From NCBI GenBank assembly GCA_021325365.1, contig JAJPHF010000135.1, positions 75,587 through 139,586 on the forward strand: a DNA stretch of 64,000 nucleotides, written 5' to 3'. Numbering within the stretch: position 1 is the first letter of the stretch; each line of letters starts with the position of its first letter. Below, piece by piece: positions 8,649-17,093 of the stretch. Under the pieces are notes generated by a model. The model searched no databases. It saw nothing but the letters and a program-made list of their open reading frames with translations, and was not told where the DNA came from. This DNA is from Pseudomonadota bacterium. Lineage in GTDB: Bacteria; Chloroflexota; UBA6077; JAJPHF01. The position numbers and the translations under genes were made by a program.

Positions 8649-9239
8649 GTGTTCACCGGCATCGTCGAGGAAACCGGGACCGTCCGCGCGCTCGACGAGC
8701 GCGACGGCAGCATCGCCCTGCAGGTAGAGGCGCGGACCGTCTGCGACGATCTGCGGCTGGGCGACAGCATCGCCGTGAACGGCGTCTGCCTGACGGTCAC
8801 GGCGCACGATGCCAACAGCTTCACCGTCGGGCTGGCGCCGGAGACGCTGCGCCGCACCGATCTGGGCGATCTGCGCCCCGGCGCCCGCGTCAACCTGGAG
8901 CGCGCGCTCGCGGCGGGCGGCCGCATGGGCGGCCACTACGTGCAGGGACACGTGGACGGCACGGGCGAGATCGTGAGTGTGCGCCCCGAGGGCGACTCGC
9001 TCTGGATGACGTTCCGCGCGCCCGCCGAGCTGCTGCCCTATCTGGTCGTCAAGGGCTTCGTCGCCATCGACGGGATCAGCCTGACTATTACCGAGCGCCG
9101 CGCGGACACGTTTAGCGTGGCGCTCGTAGCCTACACGCAGAGCGTCGTCACGCTCGCGTCCAAGCGGCCGGGCGATCGCGTCAACCTGGAGGTCGACGTG
9201 ATCGCGAAATATGTGGAGAGCCTGCTGCGGCGCGCGTAA
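8649..9239 (+). CDS. ribE: Riboflavin synthase alpha chain
   Basis: A 196-residue enzyme that dismutates two 6,7-dimethyl-8-ribityllumazine molecules into riboflavin. It starts MFTGIVEETGTV at GTG 8649, behind a GGGGGAG site. Both lumazine-binding repeats are visible: SIAVNGVCLTV with VGLAPETLRRTDLG in the first, and KGFVAIDGISLTI with VNLEVDVIAKYVE in the second, linked by GHYVQGHVDGTG. The length is typical. It lies 10 bases after ribD in the riboflavin operon. Confidence 0.95.
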   Translation: MFTGIVEETGTVRALDERDGSIALQVEARTVCDDLRLGDSIAVNGVCLTVTAHDANSFTVGLAPETLRRTDLGDLRPGARVNLERALAAGGRMGGHYVQGHVDGTGEIVSVRPEGDSLWMTFRAPAELLPYLVVKGFVAIDGISLTITERRADTFSVALVAYTQSVVTLASKRPGDRVNLEVDVIAKYVESLLRRA

Positions 9240-9281
9240 CGTGCCGCGCTACTGTGCCGGCCGCCGGAAAGGGGTGCCCCA

Positions 9282-10532
9282 ATGGCAGAAGTCAATCGCC
9301 GCGACACGCAGCGATTTGCGACCGTCGAGGAGGCGATCGAGGACTACAAGCAGGGAAAGCTAGTCATCATCGTCGACGACGAGGACCGCGAAAACGAGGG
9401 CGACCTGTGCATGGCCGCCCAATTCGTCACGCCCGAGGCAATCACCTTTATGGCCCGCGAGGCGTGCGGCCTGATCTGTGTGCCGATGCTGCAATCCCGC
9501 CTGGAAGAGCTGCGGCTGCCGATGATGGTGCGCGAGAATACATCAGGCTTCGGCACGGCCTTTACCGTGACCGTCGACGCCGCGGCGAAGTATGGGGTGA
9601 CCACCGGCATCTCGGCGGCTGACCGTGCGCGCACCATCCAGGTTCTAATCGACCCGAATACGAAGCCCCAAGACCTATCGCGCCCCGGCCACGTGCTCCC
9701 GCTCCGCTACGCCGAGGGCGGCGTGCTCCGGCGCACGGGTCAGACCGAGGCCTCGGTAGACCTCTGCAAGCTCGCCGGGCTCTATCCGGCAGCCGTCATT
9801 TGCGAGATCATGAACCCCGATGGGACCATGGCCCGGCTGCCCGAGCTGTGCGCCTTCGCGGAGCGCCACGGCATCAGGATGCTCACCGTCGCCCACCTGA
9901 TCGAGCACCGGCGCCGCACCGAGAAGCTCATCACGCAGCGCGCCCAGGCGCCGATTCCCACGGAATACGGCGAGTTCATGCTCCACGTCTACGAGTCGTC
10001 GGTCGACAACCAGCACCACCTCGCGCTCGTGATGGGCGACGTGTCGGACGGCGAGCCGCCGCTGGTGCGCGTACACTCGGAGTGCCTGACGGGCGACGTG
10101 TTCGGCTCGCGCCGCTGCGATTGCGGCGAGCAGCTGCACGCGGCCATGGCGCGCATCGCAAGCGAGGGGCGGGGCGTCATCCTGTACATGCGGCAGGAGG
10201 GGCGCGGCATCGGTCTGGTCAACAAGATCCGCGCCTACGAGCTGCAGGACGGGGGCATGGACACCGTCGAGGCCAACGTCCACCTGGGCTTCCCGCCCGA
10301 CCCCCGCGACTACGGCATCGGCGCGCAGATCCTGGTCGACCTCGGCGTGCGGCGCATGCGGCTCATGACCAACAACCCCACGAAGCGCGTGGGGCTCGAG
10401 GCGTTCGGGCTGGAGATCGTGGACATGGAGAAGATCCAGACGCCGGTGCGCCCCGAGAACCAGCGCTACCTGCTGACGAAGCAGCAAAAGATGGGGCACT
10501 TGCTCGGGCTGGGGCCCGCGGAAGGCATCTGA
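9282..10532 (+). CDS. ribBA: Bifunctional DHBP synthase / GTP cyclohydrolase II
   Basis: A 416-residue fusion. The N-terminal RibB domain makes 3,4-dihydroxy-2-butanone 4-phosphate from ribulose 5-phosphate and shows [11 protein letters not shown] near residue 30. The C-terminal RibA domain opens the GTP imidazole ring and carries the zinc cysteines in [15 protein letters not shown] near residue 268, then [17 protein letters not shown]. Together the two domains supply both precursors of the riboflavin pathway. It is the third gene of the operon, with a GAAAGGGG site before ATG 9282. Confidence 0.96.
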   Translation: MAEVNRRDTQRFATVEEAIEDYKQGKLVIIVDDEDRENEGDLCMAAQFVTPEAITFMAREACGLICVPMLQSRLEELRLPMMVRENTSGFGTAFTVTVDAAAKYGVTTGISAADRARTIQVLIDPNTKPQDLSRPGHVLPLRYAEGGVLRRTGQTEASVDLCKLAGLYPAAVICEIMNPDGTMARLPELCAFAERHGIRMLTVAHLIEHRRRTEKLITQRAQAPIPTEYGEFMLHVYESSVDNQHHLALVMGDVSDGEPPLVRVHSECLTGDVFGSRRCDCGEQLHAAMARIASEGRGVILYMRQEGRGIGLVNKIRAYELQDGGMDTVEANVHLGFPPDPRDYGIGAQILVDLGVRRMRLMTNNPTKRVGLEAFGLEIVDMEKIQTPVRPENQRYLLTKQQKMGHLLGLGPAEGI

Positions 10533-10581
10533 CGCCGGGCCGCCGGTGCGGTCCGCGCGAGCGCTCCGAGGAGAGGCAGTG

Positions 10582-11097
10582 ATGGCAACGGTGTACGAGG
10601 GGCCGCTGGTCGCATCTGGGCTGCGATTCGCGATCGTCGTCGCGCGCTTCAACGGCTTCATCACCGAGCAGTTGCTCGCGGGCGCGCGCGACGGGCTGCG
10701 CCGTCACGGCGCCGCCGACGCCGACGTGGACCTCGCCTGGGTGCCCGGCGCGCTCGAGATCGCCATCACGGCCCAGCGGTTCGCCCAGAGCGGTCGCTAC
10801 GCCGCGGTCATCTGTCTGGGCGCGGTGATCCGCGGCGCCACGCCGCACTTCGATTACGTCTGCAGCGAGACCGCCAAAGGCGTCGCCAACGTGGCGCTGC
10901 AGACCGGCGTGCCGTGCATCTTCGGCGTGCTGACGACGAACAGCATCGAGGAAGCGGTCGAGCGCGCGGGCACCAAGGCCGGCAACAAGGGCTACGACGC
11001 CGCGGTGGGCGCCATCGAGATGGCCACGCTGCTGCGCCAGATCGACGCGAGCGCCGAGGTCACCCCCCAGGCGCTGCCCCGCCGCGCCCGCTCGTAG
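10582..11097 (+). CDS. ribH: 6,7-dimethyl-8-ribityllumazine synthase
   Basis: A 171-residue enzyme that condenses the RibD and RibB products into lumazine and usually assembles as pentamers or icosahedra. Visible motifs are FAIVVARFN at the substrate loop, WVPGALEIA, and [14 protein letters not shown] with catalytic His89. ATG 10582 follows GAGGAGAGG at a suitable distance; the open frame starting at 10546 has no better site. It is the last gene of the riboflavin operon and is followed by a strong hairpin at 11099-11125. Confidence 0.95.
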   Translation: MATVYEGPLVASGLRFAIVVARFNGFITEQLLAGARDGLRRHGAADADVDLAWVPGALEIAITAQRFAQSGRYAAVICLGAVIRGATPHFDYVCSETAKGVANVALQTGVPCIFGVLTTNSIEEAVERAGTKAGNKGYDAAVGAIEMATLLRQIDASAEVTPQALPRRARS

Positions 11098-11098
11098 C

Positions 11099-11125
11099 CC
11101 GCGAGACGTTCCCCGCGTCTCGCGG
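11099..11125 (+). terminator. Hairpin ending the riboflavin operon
   Basis: CCGCGAGACG (11099-11108) and CGTCTCGCGG (11116-11125) form a perfect 10-bp stem with a 7-base loop, starting at the ribH stop. There is no T-run, so termination is inferred from position and strength. It also lies beyond the end of the convergent plsY. Confidence 0.55.
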
Positions 11126-11165
11126 TCGCTCGACGAGATCCCCTCGCGCCGCTCTCGGCCCCTGC

Positions 11166-11822
11166 TCAGGCCGGCTGGCTGCTCCGCTCTGACCGCGCCG
11201 CGGGCGCCTCGTCCATCTGCGCTGGCTGCCCCAGCCGGCGCTCGGTGCCCGCGAGCAGCCGCGCCACGTTGTCGCGGTGGGAGTACAGCAGAAAGCCCGC
11301 GCCGCCGGCCGCGAAGATGAGGTAGGCGCGCGGCGCGCGCCCGCGCGTCACCTGAGCGGCCAGCGCGGCGCCGCCCGCCAGCGCGCCCGCCAGCGAGCCG
11401 AGCGAGACGATACGCGTGCCCGCGATGGTGCCGACGCCGGCGACCGCCGCCACGAGCAGCGCGCCCGGGGACAGCGCCAGGAGCGCGCCCAGCCCCGTGG
11501 CGACGCCCCGGCCCCCCTTGCCGCCGAGGAACACCGAGTAGGTGTGCCCCGTCATGGCCAGGAGCGCGGCGACCGGGGGCGCCCAGTCGCTCCGCAAGCA
11601 GCGTCGCGCGAGCAGCACCGCCAGCACGCCCTTCAGCGCATCGCCCAGCAGGATGCCGGCCGCGGCCCGCTTGCCCAATACACGCAGCGCGTTGGTCGCG
11701 CCCGTCCGGCGGCTGCCGTGCTGGGTCAGATCGACGCCACGCGCGCGCGCCACCAACGCGCCAGTGGGGAACGCGCCGAGTAGGTACGCGCCGGCCAGCA
11801 ATCCGACCCAGCGAAGCAGCAT
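11166..11822 (-). CDS. plsY: Acyl-phosphate:glycerol-3-phosphate acyltransferase PlsY
   Basis: A 218-residue membrane enzyme that acylates sn-glycerol 3-phosphate from acyl phosphate, the first step of phosphatidate synthesis. The three PlsY motifs are present: GSRRTGATNALRVLG near residue 36, GGKGGRGVATGLG near residue 100 and SHRDNVARLLAGTE near residue 182, among about five hydrophobic segments. GGGGGA precedes ATG 11822. It is divergent from gpsA, which makes its substrate, and the two genes share a symmetric -10 element. The last 20 residues form a polar tail. Confidence 0.93.
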   Translation of the reverse strand: MLLRWVGLLAGAYLLGAFPTGALVARARGVDLTQHGSRRTGATNALRVLGKRAAAGILLGDALKGVLAVLLARRCLRSDWAPPVAALLAMTGHTYSVFLGGKGGRGVATGLGALLALSPGALLVAAVAGVGTIAGTRIVSLGSLAGALAGGAALAAQVTRGRAPRAYLIFAAGGAGFLLYSHRDNVARLLAGTERRLGQPAQMDEAPAARSERSSQPA

Positions 11823-11850
11823 CGCTATCCCCCTTGCGCCCGCGCGGGGC

Positions 11851-11857
11851 TATTATA
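11851..11857. promoter_or_regulatory. Overlapping divergent -10 elements for gpsA and plsY
   Basis: The palindrome GGCTATTATAGCC (11848-11860) reads TATTAT on the + strand (11851-11856) and TATAAT on the - strand (11852-11857). Start sites about 7 bases beyond would give leaders of roughly 47 bases for gpsA and 23 for plsY. No good -35 hexamers are seen on either side. Confidence 0.5.
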
Positions 11858-11909
11858 GCCACGAGACCGCCTCGGACTGGCGCCCGCCAGACACAGCAGG
11901 AGCAATAGC

Positions 11910-12926
11910 GTGGCCGACGTCGCCGTCCTGAACGCGGGGGGCTGGGGCACGGCGCTGGCTCGCGTGCTCGCGGAGCGGGGCCACCGCGTCGCGCTCTGGG
12001 CGCGGCGGCCGGAGCTAGCGGCCGCGCTGGCGCGCGAGCGCGAGAACGCCGCCTACCTGCCTGGTGTCGGCCTGCCCCCCGGCGTCGAGCCGACGACGGA
12101 CCTGGCCGCCGCCGTGGCGTCCGCTCCCATCGTGCTCGTCGCGGCGCCCATGCGCGCCCTGCGCGAGCTGAGCCGTCGCCTCGCGCCGTGCCTGCGCCCC
12201 GACGCCTTGCTCCTCGTCGGTACGAAGGGGCTAGAGCCGGAGACGTGGCGGCGGCCCACCGAGGTGCTGGCCGCCGAGCTGGGCGACTCGGTCGCCGCCC
12301 GCCTCGCCGCACTGGCCGGCCCCAACCACGCCGAAGAGGTCGCCCGCGCGCTGCCGACCGCGGCGGTGGTCGCCTGCGCGGACGAGGCCGCGGCTCGGGC
12401 GCTGCAAGACGCCGTCGCCACGCCGGCCTTTCGGCTGTACACCAGCGCGGACGTGGTGGGCGTCGAGCTGTGCGCCGCCGCGAAGAACGTCATCGCGATC
12501 GCGGCGGGCGTGGCCGACGGACTGGGCTGCGGCGACAACGGGAAAGCCGCGCTCATCACCCGCAGTCTCGCCGAGCTAGGCCGGCTCGTGGCCGCCTATG
12601 GCGGCCAGGCGGCGACAGTCGCGGGCCTAGCCGGCGTGGGCGACCTGATCGCCACCTGCACCAGCCACCACAGCCGCAACCGCTGGGCGGGCGAGCAGCT
12701 CGGCCACGGCCGGGCCCTGGCCGAGATTCTCGCATCAACGCCGATGGTCGTCGAGGGGGTGCCAGCCACGCGCGGCGTCGTCGCCCTCGGGCAGGCGGCC
12801 GGCGTCGACCTACCGATCTGCCAGGCCGTCTACCGCGTGCTCTACGAGGGCCAGCCGCCTCGCGCGGCTATCGCCGACCTTCTGACGCGCGCGCTCACCG
12901 CGGAAACCCACACGCCTCGGCGCTGA
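11910..12926 (+). CDS. gpsA: NAD(P)-dependent glycerol-3-phosphate dehydrogenase
   Basis: A 338-residue cytosolic enzyme reducing dihydroxyacetone phosphate to sn-glycerol 3-phosphate. Visible marks are the N-terminal NAD-binding loop [18 protein letters not shown], the segment [20 protein letters not shown], the catalytic lysine in [20 protein letters not shown] and the late [20 protein letters not shown]. Start is GTG 11910, with AGGAG about 10 bases upstream. Divergent from plsY, whose substrate it makes. It converges on murE with an 11-base gap. Confidence 0.95.
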   Translation: MADVAVLNAGGWGTALARVLAERGHRVALWARRPELAAALARERENAAYLPGVGLPPGVEPTTDLAAAVASAPIVLVAAPMRALRELSRRLAPCLRPDALLLVGTKGLEPETWRRPTEVLAAELGDSVAARLAALAGPNHAEEVARALPTAAVVACADEAAARALQDAVATPAFRLYTSADVVGVELCAAAKNVIAIAAGVADGLGCGDNGKAALITRSLAELGRLVAAYGGQAATVAGLAGVGDLIATCTSHHSRNRWAGEQLGHGRALAEILASTPMVVEGVPATRGVVALGQAAGVDLPICQAVYRVLYEGQPPRAAIADLLTRALTAETHTPRR

Positions 12927-12937
12927 AGAGGCCTCCG

Positions 12938-14452
12938 CTACTGGCGGCAAAATCCCAGCTCGGCCAGCAGCTCCTCGGCCACCGCCACGTCGCTCCACGG
13001 CTCGGCCACGGCCTCGACGTGCAGGAATGCCTCGTGCCCCTTGCCCGCCAACAGCACGACGTCGCCCGGCGCCGCCCGACCCAGCAGGTGGCGAATGGCC
13101 GCGCGCCGGTCCAGCAAGCGGCAATATTGCTCGCCCTCGACTGCGCCCACCCCCCGCGCGCCCGCCTCGATGGCCGTGGCGATGGCTTCCGGGTCCTCCG
13201 GGTAGGCGTCGTCGTTCGTGATGACGAAGTAGTCCGCCAGCTCAGCGGCGATCGCGCCCAGCACCGGCCGATTCTCGCGCGTCCGGTTCCCGGCGTGCCC
13301 AAACGCGAGCAGCACGCGGCCTCGGGTACCCGCGCGCACGGCAGTGAGGGCCGCCCGCAGCGCCTGCGGCGTGTGTGCGAAGTCCACGTAGACACCGAAC
13401 GGCTGCCCGCGCCGCACCGGCTGCAAGCGACCCGGCGGTGGCTCGATCGTGCGCCCGGCGGCCTGAATCGCCGCCGCGGACACGCCTTCCGCCAGCGCCA
13501 CCGCCACCGCGGCCAGCCAGTTCGCCACGTTGTGCCGGCCCACGAAGCGGGTCGCCAGCGGCCACCGCCCCTCGGGCGTGCGGACGACCATCTCGAAGCC
13601 GTCCAGGCTCTCCCGCACGTCCTCGGCGCGCACGTCGGCATCGGCGTCCAACGCGTAGCTGACGACAGGGACCGAGCAGACGGCCCGCAACCGCGCGCTG
13701 GCCGGCTGGTCGGCGTTCAGCACGGCATACCGCCGGCCGCGCTTGGCGGTCGGCTCGCCCAGCATCGTGAACAGGCGAGCCTTCGCCTCCAGATAGGCGT
13801 CGAGCGAGCCGTGGTAGTCCAGGTGCTCGGGGCTGAGGTTCGTGAACACGCCCACGTCGAAGGTGCAGCCCCGCAGCCGCTCCTGCGCCAGCGCGTGCGA
13901 GCTAGCCTCGAGCACTGCGCTGTCGGCCCCGCCGTCGGCGATCGCCGCGAGCACCTCCTGCACGCGGTCCGCCTCGGGCGTCGTGTGGTGCTCCGCGTTC
14001 GGCCGCACCGCCTCGCCGATCTTCAGGTCGGCCGTCGTGTACCAACCGCAGCGCCGTCCCCCGGCCGCGAGCAGGCTGCCGATCAGCCGCGTGGTCGTCG
14101 TCTTGCCGTCCGTGCCCGTGACCCCGATCAAGCGCAGCCGTTCCGCCGGGTGATCCCGCCAGGCGGCCGCGAGATCGGCCAGCGCGCGGCGCCCGGCCGG
14201 GACCGTCACCCAGGCCACCCCGTCGGCGGTGGGCGTGGCGCGCTCGCTCACGACCGCCACTGCGCCGCGCCGCACCGCCTCGCCGACGAACGCCGTGCCG
14301 TCAAAACGCTGACCGGCCAGCGCAACGAACAGCGCGCCTGGCTCGACGGCCCGGGAGTCATGAGTGATGGCGCCGACGACGGTGCGGGGGTCGCCCGCGA
14401 CCAGCTGCGCGCCCGGCGTCGCGGCTACTAGCTCGCCCAGCGTCTTCGGCAC
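12938..14452 (-). CDS. murE: UDP-N-acetylmuramoyl-tripeptide synthetase MurE
   Basis: A 504-residue cytosolic Mur ligase that adds the third amino acid to UDP-MurNAc-L-Ala-D-Glu. Seen: N-terminal UDP-binding part with THDSRAVEPGALFVALAGQ, the ATP loop GVTGTDGKTTTT, EASSHAL and LSPEHLDYHG. GTG 14452 is chosen because GGAGGA precedes it; the longer open frame to 14710 lacks support. Oddity: where diaminopimelate-adding MurE enzymes have DNPR, this one reads DDAY at residues 414-417 (13202-13213), within TNDDAYPEDP. The third stem residue may therefore not be meso-diaminopimelate. No other mur gene is adjacent. Confidence 0.93.
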   Translation of the reverse strand: MPKTLGELVAATPGAQLVAGDPRTVVGAITHDSRAVEPGALFVALAGQRFDGTAFVGEAVRRGAVAVVSERATPTADGVAWVTVPAGRRALADLAAAWRDHPAERLRLIGVTGTDGKTTTTRLIGSLLAAGGRRCGWYTTADLKIGEAVRPNAEHHTTPEADRVQEVLAAIADGGADSAVLEASSHALAQERLRGCTFDVGVFTNLSPEHLDYHGSLDAYLEAKARLFTMLGEPTAKRGRRYAVLNADQPASARLRAVCSVPVVSYALDADADVRAEDVRESLDGFEMVVRTPEGRWPLATRFVGRHNVANWLAAVAVALAEGVSAAAIQAAGRTIEPPPGRLQPVRRGQPFGVYVDFAHTPQALRAALTAVRAGTRGRVLLAFGHAGNRTRENRPVLGAIAAELADYFVITNDDAYPEDPEAIATAIEAGARGVGAVEGEQYCRLLDRRAAIRHLLGRAAPGDVVLLAGKGHEAFLHVEAVAEPWSDVAVAEELLAELGFCRQ

Positions 14453-14504
14453 CGCTCCTCCGTGCTGGCGCCCACCGCGCACGTGGCGTGGGGCGCCGGG
14501 GCGT

Positions 14505-14527
14505 CTGGTACACTCCCGGTGTACCAG
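14505..14527. promoter_or_regulatory. Perfect inverted repeat between murE and the divergent unknown gene
   Basis: CTGGTACAC (14505-14513) and GTGTACCAG (14519-14527) are a perfect 9-bp inverted repeat with a 5-base spacer, in the divergent gap 42 bases before ATG 14569. TACACT within the left arm could double as a -10 element. The layout is that of a dimeric regulator operator; the regulator is unknown. Confidence 0.5.
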
Positions 14528-14568
14528 ATGGCCGCGGCCCGCGTCAGCGGCGCGGCGGGGAGCGATGC

Positions 14569-15171
14569 ATGCTCGCGTGGCCCACCCGCCTCTTTCGCCG
14601 TCCCGAGCGCTCGCCGGTGGCCACCGACCCGGAGGAGGAGCGGCAGGTGGCCGAGCGGCTGCTACCGCTAGCGCGGTCGGTGCTGCTCGCGCCGGGCAGC
14701 GACGATCCATCAGCGCTGCTCGCGCTCGCGGAGCGGCTGGCGCCCGTCGGGCACACCGAAGTGCTCACGCCGCCCGACGTGGGCGTCGAGGCACTGCGGG
14801 CCTTGCTAGCGTGCAAGTTCCTGGTCTACGATGCGGCCGCGGCGCCCCGGCGCGGCGTCCTGATCCTCGACCGCCGCCTCGGATGGCGGGTGCCCGGCTG
14901 GGAGCCGCTGCCGGACGCCTTCAAGACCGCCTACCGGCTTCTCTGGACGCGCCTCGGCTACTACACGGTGCAGACCGGCACCGTCGAGCAGGTCCACGCC
15001 GAGAACCGCGTGTTCTCGTTCGCGGGCCGGGCCACCTGGGTCAACGTGGCCTACCGCGACCTACCGCTACCCGCACCCGGCGAGCGCCTGCGCGTCCTGG
15101 GCATGTTCAGCTTTCTCGGCTCGACCGCACCCGTGCTCCACGCCCTCGCCGTCGAGCCCGCCGAGGCCTGA
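14569..15171 (+). CDS. Conserved-looking protein of unknown function, 200 aa
   Basis: I do not recognise a family. The 200-residue product starts MLAWPTRLFRRPE at ATG 14569, with GGGGAG six bases upstream. There is no signal peptide or long hydrophobic helix. A helical N-terminal part (residues 20-80) is followed by a mixed region rich in aromatic residues (ILDRRLGWRVPGWEPL, RLLWTRLGYYTVQTGTVE) and a beta-like tail RVFSFAGRATWVNVAYRDL. Codon use matches its neighbours. It is divergent from murE, with an operator-like palindrome between, and is followed by uvrC after about 60 bases. Confidence 0.7.
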   Translation: MLAWPTRLFRRPERSPVATDPEEERQVAERLLPLARSVLLAPGSDDPSALLALAERLAPVGHTEVLTPPDVGVEALRALLACKFLVYDAAAAPRRGVLILDRRLGWRVPGWEPLPDAFKTAYRLLWTRLGYYTVQTGTVEQVHAENRVFSFAGRATWVNVAYRDLPLPAPGERLRVLGMFSFLGSTAPVLHALAVEPAEA

Positions 15172-15182
15172 GCCCGGCGGAG

Positions 15183-15191
15183 TGGTAGAAT
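15183..15191 (+). promoter_or_regulatory. Possible extended -10 promoter of uvrC
   Basis: TGGTAGAAT (TGn plus TAGAAT at 15186-15191) lies 43 bases before ATG 15234, in the short gap after the unknown gene. No clear -35 is visible. Confidence 0.4.
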
Positions 15192-15233
15192 CTCCTCTGC
15201 TCGCGGGTGTTGACGCGGGCAAGGAGCGAACAC

Positions 15234-17093
15234 ATGCAAGCTCAAGGGCTGCTCGCGGAGCGGCTGCGCGCGCTGCCGGACCGGCCCGGCGTCTACCTGT
15301 TCAAGGACGCGGCCGGCGGCATCATCTACATCGGCAAGGCCACCTCGCTCCAGCACCGCGTGCGCTCGTACTTCCAGGGCATCGAACACGACCGGAAGAA
15401 GCAGAGCATCGTCGGCGAGGCCGTCGACGTCGACTACATCCTGACCGACTCGCCGGTGCAGGCGCTGCGCTGGGAGGCCGACCTCATCAAGCGCGAGCGG
15501 CCGCGGTACAACGTGCGCCTGCGCGACGACAAGGCCTACCCGTACATTCGCATCGCGGTGCAGGAGCCGTGGCCGCACGTGGGCATCGTGCGGCGCACCG
15601 CGGCCGACGGCGCTCGCTACTTCGGCCCGTTCACCGACGCCGACGCCGTCCGCAACACGCTGGACACGCTCAACCGGCTGTTCCCCTACATCCGCTGCCG
15701 CAAGCCCATCACCGGCACCGATCGCCGCGCCTGTATCTACTACGACATCAAGCGCTGCGTGGCACCGTGCATTGGCGCCGTGAGCAACGCGGAATATCGT
15801 CAGCTCATTGAGAGCGCCGCCGGGTTCCTAGAGGGCAAGCAGGACGACGCGCTGGACACGCTGCGGCGAGAGATGGAGGAGGCGGCCGAAGCGCTGCAGT
15901 TCGAGCGCGCCGCCGGGCTGCGCGACCGCATCCGCGCCGCCGAGCGCATCATCGTGCAGCAGCGCGTGGTGGCCGATAGCCGCGTCGAGCAGGACGCGCT
16001 GGGGCTGGCCCGCGAGAACGGCAATGTGTGCGTGCAGGTGTTCTACATTCGCGACGGCAAGCTGCGCGGGCGCGACTACTTTCTGCTGGAGGGCGCCGCC
16101 GACGAGAGCGACAGCAGCGTCGTGACCTCGTTCCTGCTGCAGCACTACGGCGCGGCCACGCAGCTGCCGCGCGAGATCATCCTGCCCGCGCCCGTGGAGG
16201 ACCCGGCGAGTCTGGAGGCGTGGCTGCTGGACCAGGCAGGGCACCGTGTGGCGCTGCGCGTGCCCCGCCGCGGCAGCGGCCGGCGGCTGGTCGAGCTAGC
16301 GGCCGAGAACGCGCGCGAGGCGCTGGAGCGCCAGAAGGTCGAGTGGCTGAGCGACGCCGCGCGCACCACCGGCGCGCTACTGGAGCTGCAGGAGCACCTG
16401 GAGCTGGACTCGGCCCCCGAGCGCATCGAGTGCTACGACATCTCGAACACCCAGGGCACCAACTCGGTCGCTAGCCTGGTCGTCTTCGAGCGCGGCAAGC
16501 CGAAGCGCTCGGACTACAAGCGCTTCCAGATCAAGACAGTCGAGGGCGCGAACGACTTCGCGTCGATGGCCGAGGTGCTGGCGCGGCGCTTCAAGCGCCT
16601 GCGCGAGGCTCACGCCGAGGGGGCGGCGCCAGAGGACGGCGACCAGCCGGCCGCGTCTTCCTGGGATAAGGTGCCCGACCTGGTGATCGTGGACGGCGGC
16701 AAGGGGCAGCTCGGCGCCGCGCTGAAGGTGATGGAGGACCTGGCGCTCGTCGCCATCCCGGTGGTCGGCCTCGCCAAGGAGCGCGAGGAGATCTTCCTGC
16801 CGGGCCGCGCCGAGCCGGTCCTGCTGCCGCGCGGCTCGCAGAGCCTGTTCCTGGTGCAGCGCATCCGCGACGAGGCCCACCGGTTTGCGATCACCTACCA
16901 CCGCAAGCTGCGCGGCAAGAAAGGCCTGCGCTCCGCGCTCGACGACCTGCCGGGCGTGGGTCCCAAGCGCAAGCGGGCGCTGCTGCGCGCCTTCGGCTCG
17001 CTGAACGGCATCCGCTCGGCCAGCGTCGACGAGCTAGCCGCCGTGCCCGGCATGACGCGCAGCACCGCGCAAGTCCTGAAGGACCGTCTGTAA
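15234..17093 (+). CDS. uvrC: Excinuclease ABC subunit C
   Basis: A 619-residue nucleotide excision repair endonuclease that cuts on both sides of a lesion after UvrAB loading. Domains in order: GIY-YIG nuclease (RPGVYLFKDAAG, IYIGKATSLQHRVRSYF, residues 12-95), the cysteine-containing region, a UVR helix (DTLRREMEEAAEALQFERAA, near residue 205), the RNase H-like second nuclease (ECYDISNTQGTNSVASLVVF, VIVDGGKGQLGAAL) and a C-terminal helix-hairpin-helix pair (DDLPGVGPKRKRALLRAFGS). Length is typical. AAGGAGCG precedes ATG 15234. The stop overlaps the next start (TAATGG), so the two are probably co-translated. Confidence 0.97.
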   Translation: MQAQGLLAERLRALPDRPGVYLFKDAAGGIIYIGKATSLQHRVRSYFQGIEHDRKKQSIVGEAVDVDYILTDSPVQALRWEADLIKRERPRYNVRLRDDKAYPYIRIAVQEPWPHVGIVRRTAADGARYFGPFTDADAVRNTLDTLNRLFPYIRCRKPITGTDRRACIYYDIKRCVAPCIGAVSNAEYRQLIESAAGFLEGKQDDALDTLRREMEEAAEALQFERAAGLRDRIRAAERIIVQQRVVADSRVEQDALGLARENGNVCVQVFYIRDGKLRGRDYFLLEGAADESDSSVVTSFLLQHYGAATQLPREIILPAPVEDPASLEAWLLDQAGHRVALRVPRRGSGRRLVELAAENAREALERQKVEWLSDAARTTGALLELQEHLELDSAPERIECYDISNTQGTNSVASLVVFERGKPKRSDYKRFQIKTVEGANDFASMAEVLARRFKRLREAHAEGAAPEDGDQPAASSWDKVPDLVIVDGGKGQLGAALKVMEDLALVAIPVVGLAKEREEIFLPGRAEPVLLPRGSQSLFLVQRIRDEAHRFAITYHRKLRGKKGLRSALDDLPGVGPKRKRALLRAFGSLNGIRSASVDELAAVPGMTRSTAQVLKDRL

